Below, one piece after another: positions 45,531-63,082 of a stretch of 64,000 nt of DNA. The translations under genes were made by a program, and so were the position numbers. The notes below the pieces were generated by a model. The model was not told the DNA's origin, searched no databases, and saw only the letters and a list, made by a program, of their open reading frames with translations. Positions within the stretch are counted from its first letter, which is position 1. Each line of letters begins with the position of its first letter. The stretch spans positions 62,001 to 126,000 of the forward strand of contig JAQFVV010013085.1 in assembly GCA_028023455.1 (NCBI GenBank), written 5' to 3'. The DNA comes from Epiperipatus broadwayi. Its lineage: Eukaryota; Onychophora; Udeonychophora; Euonychophora; Peripatidae.

Positions 45531-46139
45531 TGGTTAAACATATTGCTAAATTAGAAGATTAAATAATAAATAGATAATTATGGGTCTAAACTAGATTCCT
45601 AGAACAGGCTATAGTTTTATTTAAAAAAAAGTGAGATAGATAGATAGCAGGAGAATATTTTCTGGTATAATGTAAAACAAGATAAATTATTGATGGGAAA
45701 AACTAGATTAAACTTGAAGACGTATCTTGCAATGAACAGAAAGTTTACAAATAATTTAATTGTTTTTTAACGAAACAGATTTAGCAATATTACAGATTCG
45801 TATGATGTTATATGTTTTAGAAAAATTAAAAATGATTCCAATTTTTATTATAGTTAATAATATGGTTAATGAAACTAATTTGAATAAAATAGAGATAGTT
45901 ATAGAAGATCCCTTCCCCCTAAAAATTAGCTAATTTAATATCATTAAGCTTTATTTTAAATTGTTTTTAGAAAATATTACATTGTCTCAAATCCTTATAC
46001 CATAACAACATTTGTAAATGACATTTCTACACTTCAAGATCTTATGTCCAATTTGTCGTTTAAAAATTTCAAATATTTATAATGAACATTTTGAACAGTT
46101 ATTAAAACATTGTACAGGTTTAACACCTGCATTTATATA
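45531..46139. other. No gene seen
   Basis: AT-rich DNA; nothing recognised. Confidence 0.4.
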
Positions 46140-46222
46140 TATAATATATGCGGGATTCGAACTCAGACTTTCACACGACCCACAATTCTCAGTGCCAAAG
46201 TCTGAATTCGAATCCCGAACAG
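46140..46222. repeat. Hairpin of tRNA-like sequence
   Basis: GGGATTCGAACTCAGACTTT and AAAGTCTGAATTCGAATCCC are inverted around a 25-nt loop with TCACACGACCCAC. Its arm matches part of the 86-bp palindrome at 10.53 kb, and its loop matches the edge of repeat Y copy 1. Confidence 0.8.
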
Positions 46223-48424
46223 TTATTAAAGTAAATTGGAAAAACATAAATGAATTAAAATTTATAAGCAATTATTATAAGACAGTTTGTTGAAGGTTGT
46301 TTTGAGTTCTTAGAATTTAAAATATTAAATTGTTAAAAAATACATTTTTTTCTCCAAATATATATTTTCTCAGCTAAGTACCACAACACATAAATAAATA
46401 CGTAAGAATAGTATATACACTGCGTACATATATAGGATCATTTTTTTCAATGAAGCACGTATTTTAATGTGCAATATAAATTGGTAATAATTTATAATTA
46501 ATTAATATATGTAAAAAAAAGTTTAATCTTGTTTCAAGCTAGACTCATTTCATGCGTAACTTTAATGACAAATTTAATGATGAAATATACTTACTATAAT
46601 TAATCATGGTTAAAACTCAAAATATGTAAATAAAAACAAACAAACATTTAAACTGTAATAAAATGTGCTATAATATTCCACAAAACTGTACGGGCAATTA
46701 ATCAATAATACGGGCGGGTGGTGAGAAGCTTCAAAAAAATTGCTAAGTTAAGCTGCTTGACAATTTTAGAATAAATTGTAATAATTTGATATTGATAAAA
46801 ATACAGAGCGAGAATAATAAAGACATACGAGAGATTAGTAATGGTTTAACATAAAATGCATTTTGATGTCATATAATTTTTTCAGAAATTTTTATTCTTA
46901 TGATTAAAATATATATAGTGAAGTGGAATCTTATAAGTATATTTAAAATATTGCACATTGGGGAAAAAACGGAATGGTTTGAAATAATTGTTCCACGAAT
47001 TATGTTTAAAATAATATACTGTATATATAAAATTTTAATTAATGTTTAAAATGTAAAATATATCTTACAAATGACATAATCATTTTTAGCTTAATAAATG
47101 ATTAGTAATTTGGGGAAGATGATGTCATATTTGTGAGTATAAAATTAAATAATAATTTGATATAAATAAATACGGATAATGAAACTTCGGCGAGTTGTGA
47201 CTTAGGCTAACTGAATAGCTCGCGGTTTGGCACAAATTGCATTTTTGAGGGTGTTTATCTGTTGGAGATATATTTATTCAAATGATTAAAGCATATGCAG
47301 TGAAATAAAATATTTTATGCATATGTAATAACTATATTATAAATTAATGTAACCAATCAGAAGTGGACATTTTGCAGCATTTCTATGCCAATGAAATCTA
47401 TAATATTGTAAGCTGACATTCAGTTAGGATTTAGATATACATTTGCATAGGCATGATGTATTAAATGCATATTTTTGATGGATCATATGAATGTATAATG
47501 CAGTTAGTCATTTTTTTCATATTCATTCTAACAGTTGTGATATTTGTCTAATTAATTGAGGCGAATATAAGAGAAAAATTGTCACAGCTCTGGATGGTAA
47601 GTTTTAGATATCATAATAGTGACTGAAAATATCGTATATGCATAAACTTCTAAATAGTTAAATAAAATTTGAGCTCATAGTTCTAACCTGTTTTCAGGAA
47701 TTTAAATTTCTGTACCATATAATGAGATTTACATTTGCATAGAAGTATTCTAAAATCCACATATGTGATTGGTTATATACATATATATCAATAGTCAATG
47801 CTTAAACAAATTAATTAATATTAATAATCTGTTATCAAGTAGCCCTCATTTTACATTTAACCCTAATGGCAAAAGTATCACTCATTTTATTTTACATAAT
47901 AAATAGTTTTATTTTATCTAAAAAAATGACATTTCCTTGACAACAGATTGTTGATATTTGTTAGTTTATTTAAGCATTGCCTGCAATAATGTGATTTATA
48001 TATGATAATGAATTAACTGGAGGCACTTATGGTTTATTATATATAAAATATTAGAAATTTGTAATTCTTACAACCATTACACATTATTTATTTAGGCCTG
48101 GGGGTGCCATTAATCTGAATATATTACGTAAAGTTTTACACCATACATTTTTAATGTTAAATAGCAATGACAGTTAGTCTTTTACAAGATTATTATCTAT
48201 GAGTACATTTGTGACTCTGACTTAGAAACTTCAATTTGAACTAATTTTACTTTGGCATTGTTCTCACATTTATCATGATCTAAACTGAAAGAACTTGTAT
48301 TACAGACAAAAATAGATTTATTATTATATGCTTAGCAATTTAAATGTTAATCATATGAGACTTTGCTCATTATTTATATATGGTTCTTGGAGAGATTATC
48401 ATTCTGAATATATATATATATATA
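46223..48424. other. No gene seen
   Basis: AT-rich DNA. A possible further family X remnant is near 47.09-47.16 kb. GATG|GTAAGT at about 47596 is a good splice-donor string without supporting context. Confidence 0.4.
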
Positions 48425-48925
48425 ATACAAAGTCAGATGTCACATGACTTATATATAGCTTGCATTTACCAATATGTAAAATTAAGAGCATGCTAATGAG
48501 CTCTAAATCAAGTCTTTTTATTATTATTATGATAAATGCTACTACAAGAGAAGACATTCAAATCATCTTTATCTTAGATTGTCCCCATCCTCAGACCGGT
48601 TTCAACCTATGGGTCTCTTCAGTGAGGAGTTGGGACACTAGATTCCAAAAAAACAACTCAAGCTAAGCATATATCTAAAAGGTAATTGTCAAGAAGAAGA
48701 TCTGAAACTTTTAGACATCTGCATGTCTTTAAAGTCAGCTCTCCAACTGAAAAAATTATATGGGACTGAACTTAATTCAGATACTCCATATATTAATAGG
48801 CTTAGCCATTTAATTTAGCCAAAGCCCCAACAGCAAAATAATAATAGTAATAATAAAAAGTCAGATGTCACATGACATATATAGCTTGCATTTACCAATA
48901 TGTAAAATTAAGAGCAAAAAAAGAA
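48425..48925 (-). mobile_element. Hammerhead repeat, full unit with terminal direct repeats
   Basis: AGTCAGATGTCACATGAC ... AAAATTAAGAGC occurs at 48431-48490 and again at 48858-48920, about 427 bp apart, flanking one hammerhead. This is the same one-unit-plus-overlap layout as 11.58-12.06 kb, with shared blocks (GACATGCAGATGTC, CAGATC, CCATATA) in matching order on the minus strand. A decayed hAT transposase starts about 100 bp downstream, but the two look unrelated. Confidence 0.85.
48581..48636 (-). ncRNA. Hammerhead ribozyme, type I, complete core
   Basis: Minus strand, 5' to 3': outer helix GTCCC, internal loop AAC, stem I TCCTCA, core CTGAAGA, stem II GACC, loop CATA, GGTT, GAAA, stem III CCGGTC, stem I TGAGGA, T, outer helix GGGGAC. 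Stem I is six perfect pairs, stem II four (one G-U), the outer helix five. All conserved core bases are present and the cleavage triplet is GUC (predicted cut between 48594 and 48593). Stem III is the self-complementary ACCGGU with no loop, a feature of hammerheads thought to work as dimers in Penelope-like elements and retrozymes. This is the strongest ribozyme in the window. Confidence 0.8.
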
Positions 48926-49029
48926 TGGGTTAAATATGGGAGTGGGACTCCATTCTTGATTCGCAGCTGTCAAAATTGTTGAGCACATTGAAAAATACAT
49001 TGAAAAGAAGTGTTTAGAAAAATAATAGA

Positions 49030-50467
49030 TCAAAATTTAAAGACGTGTTATAATTAATGAGACATCAACAATATCATGCAAAACAGTCCTTATCATTTTT
49101 ATTAAGGTTGAAGATGTAGATTTTTTACCAACAATTTTTGTAGATTTAGTGGATTTACAAAACAAAGATGCTGAAACCATTTACACTGCTCTACTACAAA
49201 GTCTGCATTCAATAGAATTTGATAATCCATATTTGAAAAAATAATTTGATTGGATTTTGTTCAGATGGAGCAAGTATGATACTGGGAAGGTGGTCAGGAG
49301 TGAATGTTAAAATAAAAAACCACTATCCCGAGTTTATTATTTGGCAATGTTTAAGTCATCACCTTCAGCTTGTGCTGGAGAATTCTATCAAAGACATAAA
49401 GCAAATGAATCACTTTAAAGCATTTATTGATGAAATATATAAAATCTTCCATCAGTCTAATAAAAAACAAATGGCACTGGATAAAATTTCAAACCAATTT
49501 GGGAATTGAAATTCTAAAAATTAGTAGAGTTTTTGACCCAAGATGGGCAGCATGCAGTCATAGATCAGCAGTTGCAACATGGCGAGCCTATCCAGCACTG
49601 TATGATTTTTTTTCTACTAATAAGAAATTTTCTGGAATGGCTTAACATCTCGCAACAAATATTTTATGAGAGACCTGGCTTTAATAATCGATATACTAGA
49701 AGAAATTTCTTCGTTGATGGATGCTCTTCAAGGAAGAAGTGTAAATATATTGCATACTGAACAATTGATTAAGGGAACAATTAAAGCATTTGAATATCAG
49801 AAAGAAGAGTGGTACTTACAAAAAAATAATAAATGCAACTACCTCTTCTAAGGAATTCCTGCATATTAATTTTGTTAAAGACAACAAATGTGTGAGTCTT
49901 CCCCATCAAAAAGTATTGAATGTAGTGACAACAAATATGACATTAAAATTAATGGATTGTAATAACATTCAAGATAGAAATCATAAAATACATCAATTAG
50001 TTAAAATTGTGAACCCAGATGCTTTGAATCCGGAAGAAGCTATAGTTCCCTAGAAAGAATTTGAAGAAAAATTATTTCATCATGAGATTTCAGTTAATAA
50101 TTTCTGTGATTACATTGAAAATGTTATGAGAAATCATCAGAAACATGTTGTACCTGAAACTATCCAAAGAGCTAAAAATATAATTAAAACCATTGTTGTG
50201 AGTTCTGCAGAGGCTGAATGAAGGTTTTCTGTGATGAACATAATTTATTCAGATAAAAGAAATCACCTTGAAGTGAAAAATGTGGCAAATATTCTAGTAA
50301 TAAATTGAATAGGTCTTCCATTAGATCATTGGGATTGCAGTGACTCAATTCAAGTTTGACTAAGAAATCACAATACAGTTGATGATGCTATAATCAAAAA
50401 GCATCATCAACCTGAAGAGACATATGATGCAAATAGAATGTCAGTATGGAAATATCTTGCCAAATAA
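49030..50467 (+). pseudogene. hAT-family transposase, decayed
   Basis: Plus-strand pieces follow a hAT transposase of the KIAA1586/ZBED-like type in order: NETSTISCKTVL (catalytic-region start), VFVDL-type FVDLVDLQNKDAETIY, then [17 protein letters not shown] (the conserved CSDGAS block), [28 protein letters not shown], and at the end VVSSAEAE*RFSVMN with NHLEVKNVANILVI (the hAT C-terminal dimerisation region). It finishes at a stop near 50467. At least four frameshifts and several stops; the N-terminal BED zinc finger was not found. Terminal inverted repeats and an 8-bp target duplication were not identified. Confidence 0.85.
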
Positions 50468-51182
50468 GTTTTTTTTCCAATTATAAAAATGAGTTTAATT
50501 CTTTTTGATCCAATGAGTGAGATTGCAAAGTACACCATAGTGTGCATGTGCACTGCTGCACTTTTTTGTGTATGGGGGGGGGGTCATGCAAAATTTCTGA
50601 GAAGTCACCAAAAACGTTTAGGTATGAAACCAAGAAATGATTTGCTTCCATGCTTAGAAAGAAGAAAAATAAACAGAATAGGTTCTTAAATACAATCTAC
50701 CTTTAGAGAACCGGTTCTTGGAAATTTGGGATATCATCACTGGCTTCAGGCCATATTCACGTTAGCTGCTAATATAACGTTATATTTAAAAAAAGAATTT
50801 CAAGTCAAAATAAGTTATTAATAATTTAAATTTCTTGATATCTAATAAATATAGTGAAATATGAAAGATATTAAGAAGAAACATGAAACACGTCAAAATC
50901 ACATTAAAATAATCCGCATAAAACGAGACCCAGGTATAATTCTAACAATTATAATTTATTTTTTCTGAAGGTAACAAATTCCAAGCGCTGATATTAAGTT
51001 TTAAAAGTTTTAACATTTTCGAAACACATTCCATCTACTAATATGAGTATTGAATGTCTTTAGAAAAATTTAAATATTCCAAATACATTCCCTATGACCA
51101 GAACAATGAATTCCTGTTTCAACTCCCAAAAATCAACCTGATCAAAAGATTTTCTAAAAATTCTTCAAATTGTGTCAAAACT
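50468..51182. other. 3' flank of the hAT relic; no gene seen
   Basis: Includes a 10-G run at 50573-50582 in otherwise AT-rich DNA. Possibly the hAT subterminal region; ends not found. Confidence 0.4.
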
Positions 51183-51430
51183 TCAGGGAGGTTCAGGCCA
51201 ATTTTTTTCTTTATAATATGATACAATTTCTAAATTCTGTACAATCAAAATTTTTAACATAACCTTCAATGACCAGATCTCTCCAGTTTCTTTATTCAAA
51301 TGCAAGATGCTTCTAAGTTTTTCAATACAGATAAAACTTATAATAGCTGCATTAATACCATCTGCTTTAATGTCATACAATGACAATATCCCAGGTATGT
51401 TGCCATCAATGAGGAAAACAGTGCTGCAGA
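51183..51430 (-). CDS. Unrecognised partial reading frame
   Basis: Minus-strand open frame that extends upstream of the first Met (67 codons from Met) with varied, non-repetitive composition: SLYDIKADGINAAI, then ICIEKLRSILHLNKETGEIW. It could be an exon or a transposon fragment. I do not recognise it, and the region is otherwise repeat-rich, so a transposon origin is likelier. Confidence 0.2.
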
Positions 51431-51671
51431 ACCCCTTTATTCATTTCAGTATATATAACCATAGAAACTAGTAAAAGATGCTGATCTTAAAAATGAGTCA
51501 TATAGGATGATTGGTTTGATCTTTATATTATAGAGCAATCTAAGAACTGATTTAATAGATAGTCCTGAGTTGGTAGAAAATTTTAAAATATTTTGTATAG
51601 ATTATCTATTAAAATGACACTATTAATTCATTATGATTGCTTAAAACTTATACATATTTTTAGTAAGAAAA

Positions 51672-51775
51672 TAAAATCATACATCACGTGACTTAATTTA
51701 ATATGCTTGTACTATAAATGTAATAAAATGCATTTTCGGAAAGGTTTGTTCAGAGCTATTAGCACGCTAATTTTG
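51672..51775 (-). repeat. Diverged fragment of the hammerhead repeat superfamily
   Basis: CATCACGTGACTTAAT, then ATGCTTGTA and TTTGTTCAGAGCTATTAGCACGC on the plus strand parallel the non-ribozyme half of the 48.4-kb unit. No hammerhead segment is present. Confidence 0.5.
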
Positions 51776-52084
51776 TTATATATTTTTAGATATGCTTCAT
51801 GTCAGGATTTTAAAAAAGGAATCATTTTTTTTTACTTTTTCATCTATAATATTTGGAATACAGCATAACCACATTATATACACTCCGTTGAATCAAGTCA
51901 AAGTTCAGGATAATAATATTTATTCATTTATTAACAAAATCAATATTTTACTGATATATATATATATAAATTCATAATATTAAAATGAAATACATAATAT
52001 TAAATAATTTTATTTTAACCCAAATAATAATTTTATATTATGAAATATATCAATCATTCAGCACATAAGAATCGTCGTTTATAT

Positions 52085-53300
52085 AACTTTCTAGTGATTT
52101 TTATCAAAACAGTCTTATTGTAGGTTCAAGAAGTAATGTGCTATCATATGGGTATTTATTCCATTTCCCCAGTATCTCTGTTTTATAGTGTTTATATCTT
52201 AGTGAAATAGTTTAATCTTGCTCTTTTTATAGCAACAAATTTTCTGGAAAGCAATTTGAGTGTTCAGATAATGAATGTTACCACCCATATTATACTTAAG
52301 TTTGCAGATCATATTAATTACTAATTTAGAGTGCTTTACATTTTCCAAGAGGGTTTTGAAACAAATATCATACTAAAACTATTCTTTAAATTTAGTCTTA
52401 TCCATCGAATTTATGAAATGTGAATCATTTATATGCCACCTTATTTAGGGACCATAAAAATTTTCTAGTTTTTCTGTGCCTAATTCAGGATATTGACATA
52501 ATATGTTGTCTATTCTTAGTTATCTTTTTTTAAAAGCTATCATAAATTTTTTTAACAGAATTAGCTTGATCTGTCATGATGATAAGGTGATTTTGTCATG
52601 GATCTGAATGGGGATTGATGACATTGTTATCCAACCATCATAGTGTTCTTAAAGTCCAATCTTTTCTTAATCATTGATCATGTTTGATTTTGGTGTTCCA
52701 AAGGCATTTAAAGCTAGGATATTTCATACAGCCATATGTTGTGTTGACCCAGAAAAAAAAACTTTAGGTCTATGGAAGTCATCAGTTGGTGTTCTTGATA
52801 TCATATCTTTTCTAAAAATTAGAAAGTCTATCTTATATTTTTATTTCATACTCATAGATTGACCAATTACAAATGAACCATGTTTGTTGCCATTGCGGAA
52901 AAGAAAACATGTCAAACTTCACTTGAAACTATCAATGAACAGGTACCATTTGTTTGCTATGCATTCTGATAGATCTTATTTTCTCTAGAGGATCTTGCAG
53001 AATACTAGGCTGGTGTTCTAAGAGAAGGAAGGCATCAAATATGTTTTTCTAATGTGATAAAATGTGATTTTTGGTTGAGTGTAAAAGATATATTTTCTTT
53101 CAATCGGAGGATAGTAATTCAGATGATTTATTTGAAAAGTTTAAGTTTCTGATGTGATAATTCAATTTCATTTTGGTAAAAATGTTGAAAACTTTCTACA
53201 AAATTACTGTCACTGAACCCACTTTTGCATCCTTTTATGGTGTCAAACATGCAAAATTCTTTTTCTGGGATGTCAGAATGACAAAACATTCAGTGTCTTA
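52085..53300 (-). pseudogene. Decayed transposon-associated protein (unnamed arthropod family)
   Basis: The minus strand carries, in order, heavily mutated pieces matching what I remember of a large repeated protein family annotated as uncharacterised in aphids, ants and other arthropods: KCLWNTKIKHDQ and LRKDWTLR (family: C-x-W-D-S-R ... W-P-R), NNVINPHSD (N-V..PLVDP), FKTLLENVKHSKLV (FLGN.K...Y), INMICKLKYNMGGNIHYL (M...FK.LGCNMS.K.H.L), then FH*DINTIKQRYWGN (RFHQDI....RYQGRW) and HMIAHYFLNLQ*DC (MMADYCW.L.RD). Many frameshifts and stops. The identification rests on the last 130 residues, where the order and spacing fit well. Confidence 0.6.
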
Positions 53301-53764
53301 GTGTGGAATAGGTCATCATTCTAAAATTTCTTCACCTTATGCCCATTGTTCTAATTATTTTGATCAATATATATGATGTTGATAAGATGAAATATTAGTA
53401 ATCATGTTGTTTTTTTTTGCTTTCTTCAACATTATAAATACTTAAAAATTTCAGACTTTTTATTTTACTTTTCTTGCAAATGCAGTAAGTTTTGCATAAA
53501 TAGTGGAGAACCAATCATAGCTCAATCTCCAAATTTAACAGTAACATAATAATGATATATTGTCTTCATACACTCAAAAAATAGATTTCCTACTTTCTTG
53601 CAGAGTATACTTACAAAAATGTAGCAAAACTTTTGTAAAGCATTCAAACAATATCTTCAAGAATTAATCATAATATTATTCAAATTTGTAAACAAATAAA
53701 AATATTGATTAACCACTATTTCCTATTGCATTGTCAAATGTACACCACATAATAATCAATTGAT

Positions 53765-53955
53765 GAAACACTTTATTACTTTTATAATGCTTTATTATCC
53801 ACCCTTTCCTTCAGTTAACAGTTTCTTCTTCAGAACCTTATATCTCCTAATCTCACAGTTACAGAAGAAGATTGCTGAGGCAATCGAAACTGTTAACTGA
53901 AGGAAAGGGTGGATAATAAAGCATTGTAAAAGTAATAAAGTGTTTTGTCAATTGA
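53765..53955. mobile_element. Foldback element with hammerhead-like string
   Basis: Arms CACTTTATTACTTTTATAATGC ... CCTTCAGTTAACAGTTTC and their reverse complement meet around 53850. The right arm reads CAGAAGA-A-GATTGC-TGAG-GCAATC-GAAA-C (53862-53890): a 6-bp stem II and GAAA, with U4 changed to A. The left arm has CTGAAGA but lost stem II. CAGTT and AACTG could form stem I. A possible degenerate hammerhead of a second type, like 34.7-35.2 kb. Confidence 0.7.
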
Positions 53956-54110
53956 TTATTAAAAATATTGATTACTGTAAAAAGAGTAGACAAAACAAGA
54001 TTTGATTTTAACTAGTGTTTCAAAGCATTCTCAACAAGCCACTTTTTATTTTGTTGAAATTTTATTTGATTAGAATAATATTGTTACATGTAACAAGTAA
54101 CTTAATCTTC

Positions 54111-54111
<1 letters not shown>

Positions 54112-54181
<70 letters not shown>

Positions 54182-54200
54182 CATCATCATCATCATCATT
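54112..54200. repeat. (ATT)n and (ATC)n microsatellite
   Basis: About 22 ATT followed by six ATC triplets. No LINE joins this tract, unlike those from 55.1 kb on. Confidence 0.95.
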
Positions 54201-54852
54201 GACCTGATTTATTATTTCAATACTGGGTGATAGTAAAAAAATGTTTTTAGGCCATTTTTCTTTCTGCTTTTCCATACACTTTAAATATAATTAACTCCAT
54301 TCACTCTGCACTATAGTTGTTCCATAATAACCATGATCATTCTCTTTCTTTTCGCCAACTGGAAATTCCAAGCATGACATTCTTTTATAGTTTTCTGACT
54401 GCCTGACCACACACTTAAAATTGCTTCTTTGTGCATCTGCCTTCAGCAAAGGCCATTTTTTAATTGTCTTAGATATCCAAGACACTCCAAAACGTTTAGT
54501 AGCACTTCATTTCAAAATCACCAATCTATACTCCACTTGTTTTTTTCAATGTCCATACATCACAAACAAAAGTTATAAATAATATTATCAAAGCTTTCAA
54601 TAGTCTTCACTTTGATCTAATGATTATGCTTCCATTTTTCCAAACAGCTACCAGTTTTGTAAACACCTTTGATGCTAACAGCAATTGTATCTCCTTGATA
54701 ATTAATAAATTGCATCAAAATGTTTACAAAATGGCATTTTAAAAACTAAAATGATCAAATATTTATTAAAAATCTAAAATCTAAAAAATGAAGCTGTGTT
54801 TTTAAAATTAGTTGTTAGAAATCACATCGATGTAGTTTTTTTTATATATATA
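54201..54852. other. No gene seen
   Basis: AT-rich; the minus-strand frame at 54291-54485 (64 codons, with WPLLKADAQRSNFKC) is not recognisable. Confidence 0.35.
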
Positions 54853-54917
54853 TCAAAGCGTTGACAGGGAAGCGAACCCGGGCCAGCTGCGCTAACCGCT
54901 AGGCTACCAATGCTTGA
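54853..54917 (-). mobile_element. tRNA-derived SINE, family S
   Basis: Minus strand CAAGCATTGGTAGCCTAGCG, then GGTTAGCGCAGCTGG (A-box side) and CCGGGTTCGCTTCCC (B-box). The segment between A and B boxes is shorter than in other copies. Confidence 0.75.
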
Positions 54918-55083
54918 CTTGATGTCGTTTTTGGAATCATTGCTTCAAATATAAGATTAAATCTAATATGAATTTATTTAAACATACCTTTAGCATTATA
55001 TTGACCTGGTGAATTAGTTACATTTTATAGCAAATGACGAAAAGCATTGGTCTTGAAACGCATACGTTTTGCAAAATGATTGG

Positions 55084-61436
<6,353 letters not shown>

Positions 61437-62048
61437 TTACAGAAATCAAATTAATGATTTCATAAATGGTCTGATTGGCTGGAAACACTAAAGTTAGTTG
61501 GTGTAATTATAATTATCTAAAAGTTACCGTTACTTTTTTTTTAAAGTTATATATTTTTTTATAAAATAAAAAATTTATATGAGATAATTCATAATCGTGT
61601 AGAAAAAATGATTGCTTATTACATGTCAATTTTTTTTGTCTTTGAAATAAAATTTGCTATTTCCATTATATTTTAAATATCTTTTGTTAAAATCTATTTT
61701 ACTTAAGACTGCAAAAATGAATTATTAAAAATTGTCACTCAGAATCATTTTACTTTTTAGTCTCAGAAAGTTATTTTATTTATAAATGAATAAATTGTCA
61801 TGAAAATTGAACTGATAAAATATTAAGATATTATCATGATTGAATTATAAATTTTAAAATGTCTTATCTTCTCAATATATATCCTTGCATGAAATAATGA
61901 ATATTATTTGAAATGTATGCGTAGTAAAGATGTTTATTTTATCATTCAATTCAAAGTTCTCTTTTTACTTTCGTTGATCATATTTTGAATATAACCTTCT
62001 CTAGGTCAGGTTTATACAATTGCCTTTGTGTGTATATATATATATATA
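61437..62048. other. No gene seen
   Basis: AT-rich DNA; nothing recognised. Confidence 0.45.
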
Positions 62049-62230
62049 ATAAAAAGTCAGATGTCCCAACTCCTCACTGAAGAGACCCATAGGTCGAAAC
62101 CGGTCTGGGGATGGGGACAATCTAAGATAAAGATGATTTGAATGCCTTCTCTTGTAGTAGCATTTATCATAATAAAAAAAAGCTTGTTTAGAGTTATAGC
62201 ATGCTCTTAAGTTTATATATATATATATAT
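62049..62230 (+). mobile_element. Hammerhead repeat, half-unit copy
   Basis: AAAAAGTCAGATGT leads into the hammerhead, then ACAATCTAAGATAAAGATG, CTTCTCTTGTAGTAGC, AAGCTTGTTTAGAGTTATAGC and GCATGCTCTTAA, ending in TA repeats. It is the reverse-oriented relative of the 48.4-48.9 kb unit with the interior deleted, so the terminal AGTCAGATGT is joined straight to the ribozyme. Confidence 0.85.
62063..62118 (+). ncRNA. Hammerhead ribozyme, type I, complete core
   Basis: Outer helix GTCCC (62063-62067) with GGGAC (62114-62118); internal loop; stem I TCCTCA (62071-62076) with TGGGGA (62106-62111), one G-U pair; core CTGAAGA (62077-62083); stem II GACC/GGTC, loop CATA, four Watson-Crick pairs; GAAA (62096-62099); stem III CCGGTC, cleavage predicted after 62105 (GUC). 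Every conserved hammerhead base is present. The sister at 48.58 kb differs at paired positions in ways that keep pairing. Confidence 0.8.
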
Positions 62231-62394
62231 ATATAAGAAAACAGTACCATAACAACAACAAAGTATAACGTGATCTTTCAGTTCACATTTAACATCTGCA
62301 TTACGATGAGATTCAATAGAATTTTACCAATGTATTTCTAAAGAATTAATCCATGTGTGTATGTGTTTAATTAAAAACAGATATATTAATTTTA

Positions 62395-62590
62395 AACTGA
62401 GATTTAAAGTTTATATCTAGGCTGGGATAATCTATAGTTTAGTAAGTAGTTAGTGATAAAAATTAATGTATTTATTTAGAATGGATCATACCAAAGTTGT
62501 GGGTAAAGTAAGTTTGACACTTATTAATCAAAATATGTGCTACATTTTTCCATGGCAATCAAGAATAATGATATAAAATTTAGTTGTCAC
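62395..62590 (+). repeat. Dispersed repeat family X, copy 4
   Basis: TTTAAAGTTTATATCTAGGC, then ACCAAAGTTGTGGGTAAAG, then GTTTGACACTTATTAATCAAA. Confidence 0.55.
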
Positions 62591-62634
62591 TTAGAAACTG
62601 GTATCCAATAATTATTCAAATTTGCAACAGATAT

Positions 62635-62725
62635 TTCTAGAGTGATTAGAGTCATGATTCATGAATCTTGAGATCTAGATGTCATCCATTTATCACTGCA
62701 CTAAACCATGTGGGCTCTAGAATAG
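62635..62725 (-). mobile_element. tRNA-like SINE, family of 42.96 kb
   Basis: Minus strand CACATGGTTTAGTGCAGTGA (A-box side), then ATCTAGATCTCAAGATTCATGA; matches the plus-strand ATGATTCACGAACTTTGATC blocks at 42.98-43.06 kb. Confidence 0.5.
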
Positions 62726-62744
62726 ATTACTACAGTAAGCAAAT

Positions 62745-62985
62745 AATATTTACTAAGGCTGTAACCTCAAAAATATGCGTGTAAAATGCGATAGTAGGGA
62801 CCTCTACAGGTCTTAACCACAAGCTTACATTTTGGAAGAAAAGAGGGCAAAACGTAAGCTTGTGGTTAAGACCTATAGAGGTCCCTACTATGGCATTTTT
62901 ACGCACATATTCTTGAGGTTACAGCCTTAGTAAATATTACTTATGTAATCAATGTGCATTTAAATAATTTTATAAGTAAGCAAAT
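62745..62985. mobile_element. Foldback element, family of 6.79 and 36.6 kb
   Basis: Arms of about 90 bp (TTTACTAAGGCTGTAACCTC ... TAGGGACCTCTA ... GTCTTAACCACAAGCTTAC) around a spacer with GGAAGAAAAGAGGGC. The right arm extends as ATTACTTATGTAATCAATGTGC, the same end as the 92-bp insertion at 6.8 kb. Confidence 0.85.
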
Positions 62986-63082
62986 AGTAAGTGATTACAT
63001 TGCAAATAAAAAAAAAGTCATTTCATGAAATGAATTGTAGAATGAACTGCTTTATAAAAGATTATGATATGAAATAAGGTTA

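Noticed and set aside
48858-50467. The hammerhead repeat being the terminal repeat of the hAT transposon
   Set aside because: The same repeat occurs without any transposase elsewhere in the window, and no matching copy lies downstream of the hAT relic.
54291-54485. 64-codon minus-strand frame as a gene
   Set aside because: Short, no known motif, and bounded by microsatellite and SINE sequence.
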